A stretch of 64,000 nucleotides of DNA, taken from assembly GCA_020638055.1 (NCBI GenBank), contig JACKJH010000003.1, positions 372,001-436,000 on the forward strand. Direction: 5' to 3'. The notes beneath the pieces are model-generated. The model was not told the origin of the DNA and made no database searches. It saw only the letters and a list, made by a program, of their open reading frames with translations. Origin of the DNA: Hyphomicrobiaceae bacterium (GTDB lineage Bacteria; Pseudomonadota; Alphaproteobacteria; Rhizobiales; Hyphomicrobiaceae). The translations under genes were made by a program, and so were the position numbers. Positions within the stretch are counted from its first letter, which is position 1. Each line of letters opens with the position of its first letter. Of the stretch, positions 1 through 8,992 are shown one piece after another.

Positions 1-735
1 ACGATCGAGGGGGCCTATTTGAGGATCATGCGGCAGGCCAACGTCCGGTTGCCTTCCGTTTTCGTCGATCAGCTTGTGCACCTCATACTGCGCAACGTAT
101 TGAAGAACGTTACCGATCCAATGCGACTGCGGGCGGCTGAGATATTCTTTCGCGAGCAGGCCGTTTCGGTTGACGACGGGCGCATGCTGTTGGCGGACCA
201 AGAAATCGTCGACATGCACGCGCGTGGTTTACATGAGACTGGGCTTGGTCAGCTTTTGGCCGAAACCGGCACGCCGCAAAAAACCGTGACGTTGGACGTC
301 TTGAACAATGACAACGCAGACATCTACTGGCCGCGGTCCGATCGTTTCGACACCGTCGTCGATTTCCGTTTCGAATTGCCGGCCGTAGACGCGTTTGCCC
401 GTGTCATCGAAAGCTGGCTGTCGCACCTCGTACGCATTGATGTGAAGGTCGAGCCGCGATCCAATTTGCAAGATAGCGATTGGCGCTGGCACATCGGGCT
501 GGATGTTGAGGCAACCAATATACTCAACACCCTATACCAGGGTGAAGCACTCGCACCAGGAAGCATGGAACGGCTCATCGGGTTGTTTCGCATGCATATC
601 CTGGACGATCGTCTGGTCATCGATCGCGTCAAGGGGCGGCCGGTTTATCTGGCATTGGCCATGACGGAAGAAGACCGGGTCCGCATGAAACCGCAAAACC
701 TGCTCGTGAACCTTCCCCTGGCCGCTGAAAGTTGA
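1..735 (+). CDS. conserved protein, DUF6352-like, 5' end possibly outside window
   Basis: The reading frame is open from base 1 to a TGA at 733-735. An internal TTG (19) or ATG (28) could serve as start, but nothing upstream can be seen, so the gene may begin before the window. The product has about 240 residues and is soluble, with no signal peptide or membrane segment. It matches my memory of the uncharacterised alphaproteobacterial family DUF6352, which occurs beside formate dehydrogenase accessory genes; that assignment is from memory and not proven here. The next gene (4Fe-4S protein) is on the opposite strand and converges on it, with palindromic repeats between. The rest of this end of the window (4Fe-4S protein, DUF3305/3306, MobA, MobB, FdhD) supports a role linked to formate dehydrogenase. 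No function is known. Confidence 0.7.
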   Translation, partial: TIEGAYLRIMRQANVRLPSVFVDQLVHLILRNVLKNVTDPMRLRAAEIFFREQAVSVDDGRMLLADQEIVDMHARGLHETGLGQLLAETGTPQKTVTLDVLNNDNADIYWPRSDRFDTVVDFRFELPAVDAFARVIESWLSHLVRIDVKVEPRSNLQDSDWRWHIGLDVEATNILNTLYQGEALAPGSMERLIGLFRMHILDDRLVIDRVKGRPVYLALAMTEEDRVRMKPQNLLVNLPLAAES

Positions 736-1114
736 CGCGTTTCTCGTCAAGCACCGACAACGTACTCTAAAGCGTAGTGCGTTATATCGAGATCATTGCG
801 CCGCGGTGAATTTGGTTACAGATCAAGCCGGCCGGCGCCGGGTGTAGCGGTGTTACGATCAAGCCGGACAGCGACGAGATTGGGCCAGATTCGCTTGGCC
901 CTTACGCTTTCCAAGCGGCGGCCACTAGAGCATTTTCCGGCGAAGTGGACACCGGTTCGTCGCAGAAAATGCGACAAAACAAAAAGCTAGAGCGCCGATC
1001 CGATTCCATCGGATCGCAATGCGCTCTGGAGCATTTTCCGGCGAAGTGGACACCGGTTCGTCGCAGAAAATGCGACAAAACAAAAAGCTAAAGCGATTTG
1101 TCCGTAATTCAAGA
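736..1114. other. intergenic region, convergent gene ends
   Basis: Apart from the repeat array at 925-1090, this stretch holds only a loose direct repeat of GATCAAGCCGG (about 812 and 858). No credible gene, tRNA or promoter was seen. Confidence 0.6.
925..1090. repeat. CTAG-bounded palindromic mosaic, modules A-B-A
   Basis: Module A (about 63 bp) has outer arms GCATTTTC/GAAAATGC and inner arms GACGAA/TTCGTC-like around an ACCGG core. Module B (about 43 bp) is a long palindrome with arms AGAGCGC and GATCCGAT. Here A (925-990), B (987-1028) and a second A (1027-1090) are joined through shared CTAG or near-CTAG junctions. The array lies between the convergent ends of the DUF6352-like gene and the 4Fe-4S gene, where its hairpins could act as a two-way terminator. 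Confidence 0.9.
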
Positions 1115-3178
1115 TCAATTCAGGAAATCATCCGGCGTACGCGGTGGCTTGCCGTTGGTCTTGGCGGCGCTCTCATCGGCAAGATAATCTTCCGTTGTAA
1201 CGACGCGTGGGCGATCGCCGCCTTTGAAAGGGTCGCCTTCCATGTTGGCCATGGCAGTCACCCGGCAGTCGTCACACATCTGTATAATCGCAAGCTGTTT
1301 CTCATCAGCGAACATTGAATGTGACCGTAGACGTTCGGTGACCCGTTCGATCATGGCGCGCGCACCAAAGGGTTTGCCGCACGAAACGCAGTGGAAAGGC
1401 TCCTCGCCATGGATAACGTCACGCGAAAGGGCAGCGTTTGTGAAATTGTAGCGCGGATCAAGAGTGATTACGTTTTCCGGACAGGTTACCTTGCAGATGC
1501 CGCACTGAATGCAAGCCGCTTCCGTGATCGATACTTCCGGGCGTTCCGCATTGTCACCGAGCGCGCCCGTCGGGCAGGCGCCGACACAAGCAAGACAGAG
1601 CGTGCAACCCTGCGTATCAATGTTAATACGGCCGTAAGGTGCACCATGGCTGAGAGCGATGATCTCCTGCGGGCTTGGAGCAGCCGCATTCAGTTTCGCC
1701 ATCGCCATCCGTGTCAAATCGCGACGCGTACCAGCGAGTGAAAAGCGATGCGCCTGTGTCTCCCTCAACGCAGCCAACTCGTGGAGCAGTGCTTCAGCGA
1801 CGAATGGATCGGCTTCCGCAACGATGCGCAACCGTGGCCCGTCATAGCCCAGAGCGTTAAGAATTTCGCCTGCAAGCTCTGTCTGAATTTCCAAGGCGGC
1901 AAGCTCCGCCGGTTTTTCCGGAGGTGCAAGAATAACCGTGCGTTCCACCCCCAACGCGATCAACTCCAAAAGCGTGTCGTGGCTGAGTTGCAAGGCCGAA
2001 TTCAAGGCCAGCGGCAGCACATTTGCTGGCAGGCCGCGCCCGTACCGGGCCATAGCGTCAATGGTCTGCCGACCATGCTTTTCATCATGTAACAGCATGA
2101 TGGGTCGCTTGCCGCCAGCTTTGGTATAGGTGTCCAGCATGAGCACAGATCGCGCGAGAATGTCCTCACGCCGCGGGTAGGCATAGCTTGCTGCACCTGT
2201 CGGACATACACTGGCGCAGTTTCCGCAACCGCCGCAGATGGCCGGGTCAATCCGGACGTGATCGCCGTCGGGTGTGATGGCGCCGACCGGGCAGTGATCG
2301 AGACAGTTGCGGCAGCCCACTTTTCCTGAACGCGAATGCGCGCAGATACCTGCGTCAAAGGCTATGTAAACAGGCTTTTCGAACTCTCCCACGAGGTCGG
2401 TCAGCGCATACAGAGCCTCTGAGATTGCAACATTGTCCTCTGGAGACACTGAAAAATAGCCATCGCGACGGTCGGCGGCAGTGAACAGTGGTGCATTGCC
2501 GCTGAGATCAAGAATAAGGTCGCATTTGGATTTTGCACCATCGCGCGGCATGGCGAAATCAAGTTGCGATCGCGCAGAAGGTAGCGAGGGCGCAAAACCG
2601 TCGACCATGATTTCAAAAGCACCCAGGTGACCACTTGCCCGTTTGATGATGCCTTTGGCGATAGGCGCGGTGACCACGGAGGGGGGCAGCGCGTCTGACG
2701 CGTCCGTCAACAGCACGGTCACATCGAGGCGGCCTGCGAGCTTTTCCGCCGCCGCCAGCGCAGCTTCTCCGCGTCCGTAAATCAGGCACACGCCTGCCGA
2801 CGACAATGTCATGGAATCAGCAGGCCTGGAGGAATAGGTGGCCTCTGCAAGCAGCGCCGCCATTTTCGGCAGCGCCCCGCCCTTGGAGTCCGACCATCCG
2901 GAATTTTCTCGAATATTGGTAAACCGCAATGAGATGTCTGAAGTCGCGTGTTCTTCCGCCACCTCGCGAAACAGCGGCGCTTCCTGCGTGCACGCAACAT
3001 GCAGACTACCGCCTTCTCTCACCGCCTTTTCGAATGTCTTCAGGCCAGCACGGCAAAGCTCAGATTGCACCAAAACCGGGCTGTCTCGCCCAAGCGCGCG
3101 CGCAAGTTTTTCTCCGTCGATGTCCATCGTCCGCTGGCAATTGCAAACCAGAAGCTCAGCTTTCTTCTCAGGGCTCAT
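1115..3178 (-). CDS. multi-cluster 4Fe-4S ferredoxin-type protein, formate dehydrogenase-associated
   Basis: The product has 687 residues from the ATG at 3178, which is preceded by a GGGAG ribosome site; an in-frame start at 3220 lacks one. Two pairs of CxxCxxxCP motifs at about residues 289-326 and 525-566 should bind four [4Fe-4S] clusters. Further cysteine pairs sit near the N-terminus (CNC), at about 597 (CVSC) and at 635 (CDDC). The protein has no signal peptide, so it should act in the cytoplasm, probably passing electrons or helping to mature a formate dehydrogenase. It diverges from the DUF3305/DUF3306 genes across a region with a perfect 9-bp inverted repeat. The cluster arrangement is seen directly; the partner enzyme is inferred from context. 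Confidence 0.85.
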   Translation of the reverse strand: MSPEKKAELLVCNCQRTMDIDGEKLARALGRDSPVLVQSELCRAGLKTFEKAVREGGSLHVACTQEAPLFREVAEEHATSDISLRFTNIRENSGWSDSKGGALPKMAALLAEATYSSRPADSMTLSSAGVCLIYGRGEAALAAAEKLAGRLDVTVLLTDASDALPPSVVTAPIAKGIIKRASGHLGAFEIMVDGFAPSLPSARSQLDFAMPRDGAKSKCDLILDLSGNAPLFTAADRRDGYFSVSPEDNVAISEALYALTDLVGEFEKPVYIAFDAGICAHSRSGKVGCRNCLDHCPVGAITPDGDHVRIDPAICGGCGNCASVCPTGAASYAYPRREDILARSVLMLDTYTKAGGKRPIMLLHDEKHGRQTIDAMARYGRGLPANVLPLALNSALQLSHDTLLELIALGVERTVILAPPEKPAELAALEIQTELAGEILNALGYDGPRLRIVAEADPFVAEALLHELAALRETQAHRFSLAGTRRDLTRMAMAKLNAAAPSPQEIIALSHGAPYGRINIDTQGCTLCLACVGACPTGALGDNAERPEVSITEAACIQCGICKVTCPENVITLDPRYNFTNAALSRDVIHGEEPFHCVSCGKPFGARAMIERVTERLRSHSMFADEKQLAIIQMCDDCRVTAMANMEGDPFKGGDRPRVVTTEDYLADESAAKTNGKPPRTPDDFLN

Positions 3179-3200
3179 GTCGGCTCCCGTTAGCGGTTGT

Positions 3201-3223
3201 CTTGTGCGAGTTGTTCGCACAAG
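3201..3223. promoter_or_regulatory. perfect 9-bp inverted repeat, operator candidate
   Basis: The arms CTTGTGCGA and TCGCACAAG are separated by GTTGT. The site lies between the divergent 4Fe-4S gene (start 3178) and the DUF3305 gene (start 3311). The symmetry and position fit the binding site of a dimeric regulator controlling both directions. No regulator gene is present in the window, so its identity is unknown. Confidence 0.5.
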
Positions 3224-3310
3224 CTGTTTTTATATAAGGCGTTGGCGAGTTCGGCTTCCTGTATTATAAACTTTAGTTGCAAGCCTTAAGCCGTTTGTTT
3301 GGGAGGATGC

Positions 3311-3889
3311 ATGTCAGGTGAGCTTAGTATCGCTCTGGGCGTCGTTGTTGCACGGGAAAAAATAGATCATCCGTGGCAGGAGTATAGATGGCGCACGACG
3401 AGCGTTTTCCTTGATGCTCCTGAGAAATCGAACTGGCGGTTGCTGACGAACGAACCTGGATTTACACAATACCATGCTGCGACGATGCCGTTGGTCCTTC
3501 ACCGCAAGGAGACCATGTCCTATCGCGTCAATCTCGCAAATGGAGAACCTTCGGTCTATGTGGTTTTGCGCGAAGATGGCGAAACCGGCAATCACCATCC
3601 CGTGAGTGTACATGCTGTGACAGCATCGCCATTTGAAGCGCAAATGCACGGAGATATGGCCTTTGATTCCGTCGACCGCGTTGTTATGCCCAAGCGGCTT
3701 GTAGCTTTTGTCGAGGCGTTCGTTGCCGAACATCTCACCGAAGAGAAGTTTGTAAAACGGCAGCGCCAGCCACATAAGCCGGACGATGAGGTGCATCGTT
3801 TCGGCCAGGAGCCCATTGTGATGCTGCGCAAACGGATGGCTGAGCGCGAGGCAGCTAGCGAGTTCGACAAGAACGATGGGCGGCAATAG
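3311..3889 (+). CDS. DUF3305 domain-containing protein
   Basis: The product has 192 residues from the ATG at 3311, chosen because GGGAGGA at 3301-3307 is a strong ribosome site. An upstream in-frame TTG at 3299 would overlap that site. The N-terminal two thirds match the DUF3305 pattern (VVVAREKIDHPWQEYRW near the start, then a Trp-rich beta region). The C-terminus is short and charged. DUF3305 proteins are usually found with DUF3306 proteins next to formate dehydrogenase operons; their biochemical role is unknown. The gene leads a + strand run that continues with DUF3306, mobA and mobB, and shares its promoter region with the divergent 4Fe-4S gene. Confidence 0.88.
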   Translation: MSGELSIALGVVVAREKIDHPWQEYRWRTTSVFLDAPEKSNWRLLTNEPGFTQYHAATMPLVLHRKETMSYRVNLANGEPSVYVVLREDGETGNHHPVSVHAVTASPFEAQMHGDMAFDSVDRVVMPKRLVAFVEAFVAEHLTEEKFVKRQRQPHKPDDEVHRFGQEPIVMLRKRMAEREAASEFDKNDGRQ

Positions 3890-4085
3890 GCAACTAACTG
3901 CCTCCGGTGCTCCGCCACTGAGCCGTTTTGTTTCGCGCCCGATGCTGTGTTGCGGTCTGATGTTTGAGATGCTGTTGTCTAGCCGGTGGGTTCGCACGTT
4001 GGCGCGATTGGCGCGTTGAATTGGCTTCACGGCGCGACCGCAAACGTCTCTCGGTCGCCAACAACCGCCCGGATTTGGAAACGCG

Positions 4086-4964
4086 ATGTCGTCATCATCA
4101 AACGAAAACTTTCTGGCTCGCTGGTCACGCCTGAAGCAGAAGCCGCAAGAACAGGGCGAGCACTTCGATGAGAGCAGCGAAGGCGCCAATCTAGTAACCG
4201 ATGGCAGCGATCCGTCAGCGGCCGGCGGAGCTGCCTCTAGTAGTGCAAAAACCTCGGGCCGGAGTGACGCCACCACCAGCAATCCAGGTGAGCCCCAATC
4301 AAACGATGAAGGGTCCTCGCTGCGAGACTTTTCCGATTTTGATTTCGATAAACTGGATTACGATTCCGATTACACGCAGTTCCTGAAGGACGATGTGCCC
4401 GCCGACGCACGCAAACAGGCGCTGCGCAAGTTGTGGGTATCAAACCCCGTGCTCGCCAATATGGATGGCCTCGACGACTACTGCGAAGACTATACCGACG
4501 CTGCGGTTGTGCCGGTCAGTGCTATTAAGACGGCATATCGGGTCGGCCGAGGCTTTCTCAACGATCAGGAGTTGGCCTCATGGGAAGAACTCGGCCGCCC
4601 GGATGAACGCGAAAGTGGCGATGGGGAGGTTGCAAACGATCAGGTCGCCACAACCCAACCAGCCCAGCACGGTGGGCCAGGCGAGCAGCGTGACCAAAAC
4701 GGCCAGGATCAGACGGCGCCAGATGACGAGGCTTCATCACAATACGATATTTCATCACAAAACGTTGCTTCCGACGCCGTCACCGGTGGCGAAACCGGGG
4801 GTGCGGGCGCAGCCTGTGCTGCAGTTGTGAAACGCGAGGAGGCAGAGGCATTGGCCGAATATGAGGCTGAAACGGAAAATGACGCTGCGGAACAAACGGA
4901 CCAGAATTTGTCGAATGATGTCAAAAAAGGCGGCGGAACTACAAAGGGCGTCACTCAGTCGTGA
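4086..4964 (+). CDS. DUF3306 domain-containing protein
   Basis: The product has 292 residues. The conserved core is NENFLARWSRLKQ at the start, then DFDFDKLDYDSDYTQFLKDDVP and ALRKLWVSNPVLANMDGLDDY at about residues 80-140, typical of DUF3306. The remainder is acidic, low-complexity and probably disordered. The family occurs with DUF3305 in formate dehydrogenase loci and has no defined function. The stop codon overlaps the GTG start of mobA by four bases, indicating translational coupling. A 196-bp spacer without clear features separates it from the DUF3305 gene. Confidence 0.88.
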   Translation: MSSSSNENFLARWSRLKQKPQEQGEHFDESSEGANLVTDGSDPSAAGGAASSSAKTSGRSDATTSNPGEPQSNDEGSSLRDFSDFDFDKLDYDSDYTQFLKDDVPADARKQALRKLWVSNPVLANMDGLDDYCEDYTDAAVVPVSAIKTAYRVGRGFLNDQELASWEELGRPDERESGDGEVANDQVATTQPAQHGGPGEQRDQNGQDQTAPDDEASSQYDISSQNVASDAVTGGETGGAGAACAAVVKREEAEALAEYEAETENDAAEQTDQNLSNDVKKGGGTTKGVTQS

Positions 4965-5647
4965 ATGAAACGACCTCAGGCGCTCAAGCGCACCCTCTCA
5001 AGAATAACAACGACGTAATCGGCGTGCTGCTTGCAGGCGGCCTTTCACGGCGCATGTTTGCTACCGGAGCGGGACGCGGCGACAAGGGCCTGCTGGAGAT
5101 TGGCGGCCGCCCGATGCTGGCACACGTAATCGCCAGGCTTCGCCCGCAGGTGAACGCTCTGGTCCTTAATGTTAACGGCGATCCTGAGCGCTTCGCAGAG
5201 TTTGCATTGCCGCTTGCCAGTGATCCGGTTGAAGGCCATGTCGGGCCCCTTGCAGGTGTTTTGGCAGGCATGCGTTGGGTGCAGGCGAACCACCCCGATG
5301 CCCGTCATATTGCCACCGCGTCAACCGATGCGCCGTTTCTACCTGACGACCTGGTGCTACAACTGAAAGCTGGCCTCTGTAGCTCCACGGCTGGCGAGCG
5401 CATTGCCCTGGCGCGCTCAGGTGGCCACATGCATCCCGTCATTGGTCTTTGGCCAGTTGATTTGGCAGATGATCTGGAGGCGGCACTTCGTGAAGGTGTC
5501 AGGAAGGTCCTGGCGTGGACCGACCGTCATGGTACTCTGGCAGTGGAGTTTGCGCCGACAATGATTGGTGGCCAGGAAGTCGATCCGTTCTTCAATGCAA
5601 ACACCCCCGAAGAATTGGATGAGGCACGGCGTTTGCTTGAGGCATGA
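4961..5647 (+). CDS. mobA: molybdenum cofactor guanylyltransferase MobA
   Basis: The product has 228 residues from a GTG start that overlaps the DUF3306 stop. MobA joins GMP from GTP to molybdopterin-Mo, giving the guanine dinucleotide cofactor used by enzymes such as formate dehydrogenase. The sequence shows the nucleotidyltransferase signature LLAGGLSRRM at about residue 24, a lysine-containing DKGLLEIGGRPML stretch, NVNGDPERF, GPLAGVLAGM and the metal-binding STDAPFLP region. The length is near the family norm. MobB lies about 100 bp downstream. The assignment is secure from motifs and context. Confidence 0.95.
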   Translation: MNETTSGAQAHPLKNNNDVIGVLLAGGLSRRMFATGAGRGDKGLLEIGGRPMLAHVIARLRPQVNALVLNVNGDPERFAEFALPLASDPVEGHVGPLAGVLAGMRWVQANHPDARHIATASTDAPFLPDDLVLQLKAGLCSSTAGERIALARSGGHMHPVIGLWPVDLADDLEAALREGVRKVLAWTDRHGTLAVEFAPTMIGGQEVDPFFNANTPEELDEARRLLEA

Positions 5648-5750
5648 TAGTGCGATGGGATGTGCGACGGTCGCATGACTTCTATCGGTTGCCAGTTTTT
5701 TTGGCGGTGGTATTGAACCACTGATGGTTGGCATTAACGAGAGGTGACGC

Positions 5751-6485
5751 GTGACGCGCGCATCGCAGAACAAAAAGATCAGCCGCTGGACGGTTCCCAT
5801 TATAGGCATTGCCGGTTGGAAGAAGTCCGGAAAGACGACGTTGACTGTCCGGCTCGTGGCCGAGTTCACGCGCCGGGGTCTGAAAGTGGCGACCGTCAAG
5901 CACGCCCATCACGCCTTCCAGATTGACGATGGAGAAACTGATAGTGCACGCCATCGCCGGGCCGGCGCCAGGCAGGTCGCGGTCGTGTCGGGCGCGCGCT
6001 GGGCAATCGTGACAGAACTCGACGGCGCACCCGAACCAAACTTCGAAGAGGTCATTGCTGCGCTGGAGCCAGCCGACCTCGTCATCGTCGAAGGCTACAA
6101 ATCTGCGCCAATTCCCAAGATCGAGGCAAGACGCCTTGAATCTTTCACGCGTCGTTCCTTGGCCGAGCAGGATCCAAACGTGATCGCTATTGCCGCCGAT
6201 CATGACGTCGCGGCCGGAAGCCTTCCTGTTTTCACACTCGATGAGATCGAACAGATCGCCGATCTCATCGATGCAGCTATCGGACCGTTGCAAGGACGCG
6301 TCGCTCAAGCGGCAGCCGAAGCGACAGCGGCACTCGAAGCAGGCGACCTCGGCACTCGCCCCGTCATACGCGGCGGTGACATGCTGGCCGATCGCCTCGA
6401 CGAAGGCGCGGCCGCAGCCCATTTGTCTGGTGATGTTTTCGGCACGCAGAAAAAGCACGGTGATGACGGTCCCGACGAAGCCTGA
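5751..6485 (+). CDS. mobB: molybdopterin-guanine dinucleotide biosynthesis adapter MobB
   Basis: The product has 244 residues from a GTG start; GAGAGG lies just upstream. MobB is a GTP-binding protein thought to help MobA supply the bis-MGD cofactor. A Walker A loop, GWKKSGKTTL, is at about residue 23, followed by VATVKHAHHAF and the DLVIVEGYK motif typical of MobB. The C-terminal third (alanine-rich, ending in HLSGDVFGTQKK) is longer than in the short E. coli protein, as in other alphaproteobacteria. It continues the DUF3305-DUF3306-mobA run and is followed after 19 bp by a secreted protein gene. Confidence 0.93.
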   Translation: MTRASQNKKISRWTVPIIGIAGWKKSGKTTLTVRLVAEFTRRGLKVATVKHAHHAFQIDDGETDSARHRRAGARQVAVVSGARWAIVTELDGAPEPNFEEVIAALEPADLVIVEGYKSAPIPKIEARRLESFTRRSLAEQDPNVIAIAADHDVAAGSLPVFTLDEIEQIADLIDAAIGPLQGRVAQAAAEATAALEAGDLGTRPVIRGGDMLADRLDEGAAAAHLSGDVFGTQKKHGDDGPDEA

Positions 6486-6504
6486 AGCAAGGAATGAGCG
6501 CGCA

Positions 6505-7494
6505 ATGTCCATACGCTGGCGTTTGACACCGGCAATTGCTTTGACGTGCTTCTTATCCGCAGCGATTGGCTATGGCGCTGAGCTGGCGAATGCTGCCGAC
6601 CCCAAAGTGCCACCCGAGCAGGATCCGGGTGGCCCCGCACTGGCACTGATCGATAGCGGCATCGACTATACCTCCGGCAGGATCGCCCATCGCCTCGCAC
6701 GTGACGGTGAGGGCGAAATCATAGGTTGGGACTTTGTAGATAACGATCGCACACCGTACGCCGCACCGCTAAGGGCGCCGCAGGGTGGCGGCATCGCCGG
6801 CGGGGTTGATGCCCACAATGCAGGTAAGTCAGCGGCGTCGGGCGCATCCGGCTGGGATGCAGGCGTCAAGACATCCAACGGCACAACAATCGCTGAGCTG
6901 TTGTTATCTGCCTATTCCAAAGGTCGATTGATACCTGTTCGTTTGCTGCCGGGAGACGCTCAAACTTTGGCCAATGCAATAGGGTTTGCAATCAATACGC
7001 CAGCCAGGATCATCGCCATTGCACAGCCCCTGAATTCAGAACCATTGAAAGAAGTCGTGCGCCAGGCATCGATGCGGTTCAAGGATCACCTGTTTGTTGT
7101 CGCTGGAGACATTGCAGCGCCGGCAGCCGATACTTCCGCGCCAGCGAATGCACCAAAACCATCGCTGAAAAGCCTTGCAAACGTTGTCGTCGTTCTGCCA
7201 ATTGGCGAAGTGGACGGAAAACCTGCTGCTGAAGTAGGCGCTGCAAGTGATCTCGTTGTTCTGCCGCGTGCAGGTTCGATGTTTGGCGATATTATAGGCG
7301 GTGCGCCTGATACCGGCGCCGAAGCCGTCGCGCTGGCTGCCGCTGCGGCTGCCTGTCAGGGGCACGGGCGTGAGGAGCCCATGATCGGAGCGGCCGCGAA
7401 AGCAGCGCTGCTCGACGCCAGCAAGCCGCTCGGGCAAGCGACGAATGTGCGCGGCCTGGACCCGATGTGCTGGTATGGCGGTAAACTGCAGTGA
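6505..7494 (+). CDS. secreted subtilisin-like (S8-fold) protein, catalytic residues degenerate
   Basis: The product has 329 residues from the ATG at 6505, the position that gives a clean signal peptide (basic start, hydrophobic 9-22, ending near ANAA). The ORF stays open upstream inside mobB but that part is not credible. ALIDSGIDYTSGRI resembles the Asp region of S8 peptidases. The expected HGT motif reads NGT (SNGTTIAELL), and the Ser region reads GAPDTGAEAVALA with no GTS. This suggests a pseudo-protease exported to the periplasm. It follows mobB closely and may share its transcript. The link to formate dehydrogenase is by position only. Confidence 0.7.
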   Translation: MSIRWRLTPAIALTCFLSAAIGYGAELANAADPKVPPEQDPGGPALALIDSGIDYTSGRIAHRLARDGEGEIIGWDFVDNDRTPYAAPLRAPQGGGIAGGVDAHNAGKSAASGASGWDAGVKTSNGTTIAELLLSAYSKGRLIPVRLLPGDAQTLANAIGFAINTPARIIAIAQPLNSEPLKEVVRQASMRFKDHLFVVAGDIAAPAADTSAPANAPKPSLKSLANVVVVLPIGEVDGKPAAEVGAASDLVVLPRAGSMFGDIIGGAPDTGAEAVALAAAAAACQGHGREEPMIGAAAKAALLDASKPLGQATNVRGLDPMCWYGGKLQ

Positions 7495-7517
7495 GAACTA
7501 TGCAGGATCAGAATGCG

Positions 7518-7922
7518 TCAGGCGTTCGAGCCTGAGTTGAGATCTCCATCGGTCCCATCGCCCTCGCCAGGGTTCCCACTGTGGCCGACGTCGCCACGGT
7601 CCCCACTGTCGGATTTATCGTCTTCCTCGCCATTGCCAAGACCAGGATCACCAAGATGCTGGCGCAGCATGTCACGGTATTCATTCGCCATCGCCTTTAC
7701 GAATTCTTCCTGGTTGTCGACGTTTAGAACCGCCTTGGCAACGTGCGCGTTATATCGGGCAGCCGCCCATAAAAACGCCATGTGCAGTTCCGTTGCCGGA
7801 ATGCGTTGGTTTTCCCGGTTGGCGAGGTCTATGAATTTGCCAGCCAGCTTCAGGAATGCTGAGGTATCAAGTACGCCATCTTTTCGCATGGCGCGGCGTT
7901 CGCGGCGATTGGGTGGCGGCAT
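7518..7922 (-). CDS. DUF3144-like small protein with acidic tail
   Basis: The product has 134 residues. The core FIDLANRENQRIPATELHMA, then FLWAAARYNAHVA and EYRDMLRQHL at residues 30-90, resembles the uncharacterised DUF3144 family (recalled, not searched). The last 45 residues are rich in Gly, Asp, Glu and Ser and are probably disordered. The gene is convergent with the subtilisin-like gene (24-bp gap) and divergent from fdhD, with a palindromic repeat in the divergent spacer. No function is known. Confidence 0.72.
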   Translation of the reverse strand: MPPPNRRERRAMRKDGVLDTSAFLKLAGKFIDLANRENQRIPATELHMAFLWAAARYNAHVAKAVLNVDNQEEFVKAMANEYRDMLRQHLGDPGLGNGEEDDKSDSGDRGDVGHSGNPGEGDGTDGDLNSGSNA

Positions 7923-7946
7923 GTTCGGCTCCGTGGCAAAATAAGT

Positions 7947-8051
7947 CTAGTGCGCATTTCGATCCGATGGAATCGGATCAGCACTCTAGCTTTTTGTTTG
8001 GTCGCATTTTCTACGACGAACCGGTGTCCACTTCGTCGCAAAATGCTCTAA
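7947..8051. repeat. CTAG-bounded palindromic mosaic, modules B-A, inverted
   Basis: A B module and an A module lie in reverse orientation, joined at CTAG, in the divergent spacer between the DUF3144-like gene and fdhD. The fdhD reading frame stays open through part of the repeat, but the real start is downstream at 8120. Confidence 0.9.
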
Positions 8052-8119
8052 CGTGGTGTCTGCACCCTGAGCCGCTCACAATCGCGGCCAAAAACGCGCA
8101 AATAAGGCAAGGAACTTCT

Positions 8120-8992
8120 GTGAGCGAATTTATCGTAAAGCCGACACCTGACGACCCAAGGCTTTCACAACTCGTGCAAGGCATAGATCACGAAGGCAAC
8201 GCGGTCGAGACAGCCGTCGTCACAGAGCGCCCGTTGACGCTGTTTTTGAACGCACGCGAAATCGTAACGATGATGACGATCGGCGACCATCCAGACCTTC
8301 TTGCCATTGGCTTCCTTTACAACCAGGGCATGCTCAAGCGCGACGATGCGATCATTGCAATCGACTATGATGATGACATCTCGACCGTGGTGGTACGCAC
8401 CCAACGGCAGACCGACTATGAGGAAAAGCTGAAGAAGAAGGTGCAGACGTCAGGCTGCGCGCAAGGTACCGTGTTCGGCGATCTGATGGAGTCGTTCGAT
8501 ACGATTGAGCTATCCCAAGACGCCCGCATCAAGACGTCTTGGCTCTATGAGCTGACCAAGAAGATCAACACCGAACCCTCGCTCTACCTCAAGGCAGGTG
8601 CCATTCATGGCTGTGTCCTGTGCCGCGAGGATCGGCCGCTCGTCTATATGGAGGATGTCGGCCGCCACAACGCCATCGATAAGATTGCCGGTTACATGCT
8701 GATGAATGACATCAGCGCCGATGACAAGATTTTCTACACAACCGGGCGATTGACGTCGGAGATGGTGATAAAGTGCGTGAAAATGGGTATCCCCATTCTT
8801 GTCTCTCGGTCGGGGTTCACGGCATGGGGCGTTGACCTGGCGCGCAAGGCCGGTCTGACCTTGATAGGACGTGCGCGCGGCAAGCGGTTCGTGGCGCTGT
8901 CGGGAGCCGAACGGATTCAATTTGACGCCGACTTGAGCGCTGTCGCCGAAGAAGACAGAAAATCTGCCCGCAAAGCCAGCCTAAGCGATTGA
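8120..8992 (+). CDS. fdhD: formate dehydrogenase sulfurtransferase FdhD
   Basis: The product has 290 residues from a GTG start with AAGGAA six bases upstream. The ORF extends further 5' only because it reads through the palindromic repeat. FdhD transfers sulfur from the IscS desulfurase to the molybdenum cofactor, which activates formate dehydrogenase. Family marks include ERPLTLFLNAREIVTMMTIGDHP, GFLYNQG, TSGCAQGTVFGD (the cysteine loop, here with one Cys rather than a CxxC), HGCVLC, VGRHNAIDKIAGY and TTGRLTSEMV. The gene stands alone, with about 350 bp before the next gene. Confidence 0.93.
   Translation: MSEFIVKPTPDDPRLSQLVQGIDHEGNAVETAVVTERPLTLFLNAREIVTMMTIGDHPDLLAIGFLYNQGMLKRDDAIIAIDYDDDISTVVVRTQRQTDYEEKLKKKVQTSGCAQGTVFGDLMESFDTIELSQDARIKTSWLYELTKKINTEPSLYLKAGAIHGCVLCREDRPLVYMEDVGRHNAIDKIAGYMLMNDISADDKIFYTTGRLTSEMVIKCVKMGIPILVSRSGFTAWGVDLARKAGLTLIGRARGKRFVALSGAERIQFDADLSAVAEEDRKSARKASLSD

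Noticed and set aside
7856..8119. N-terminal extension of fdhD
   Set aside because: It reads through a palindromic repeat and has no similarity to FdhD; the GTG at 8120 has a good ribosome site.
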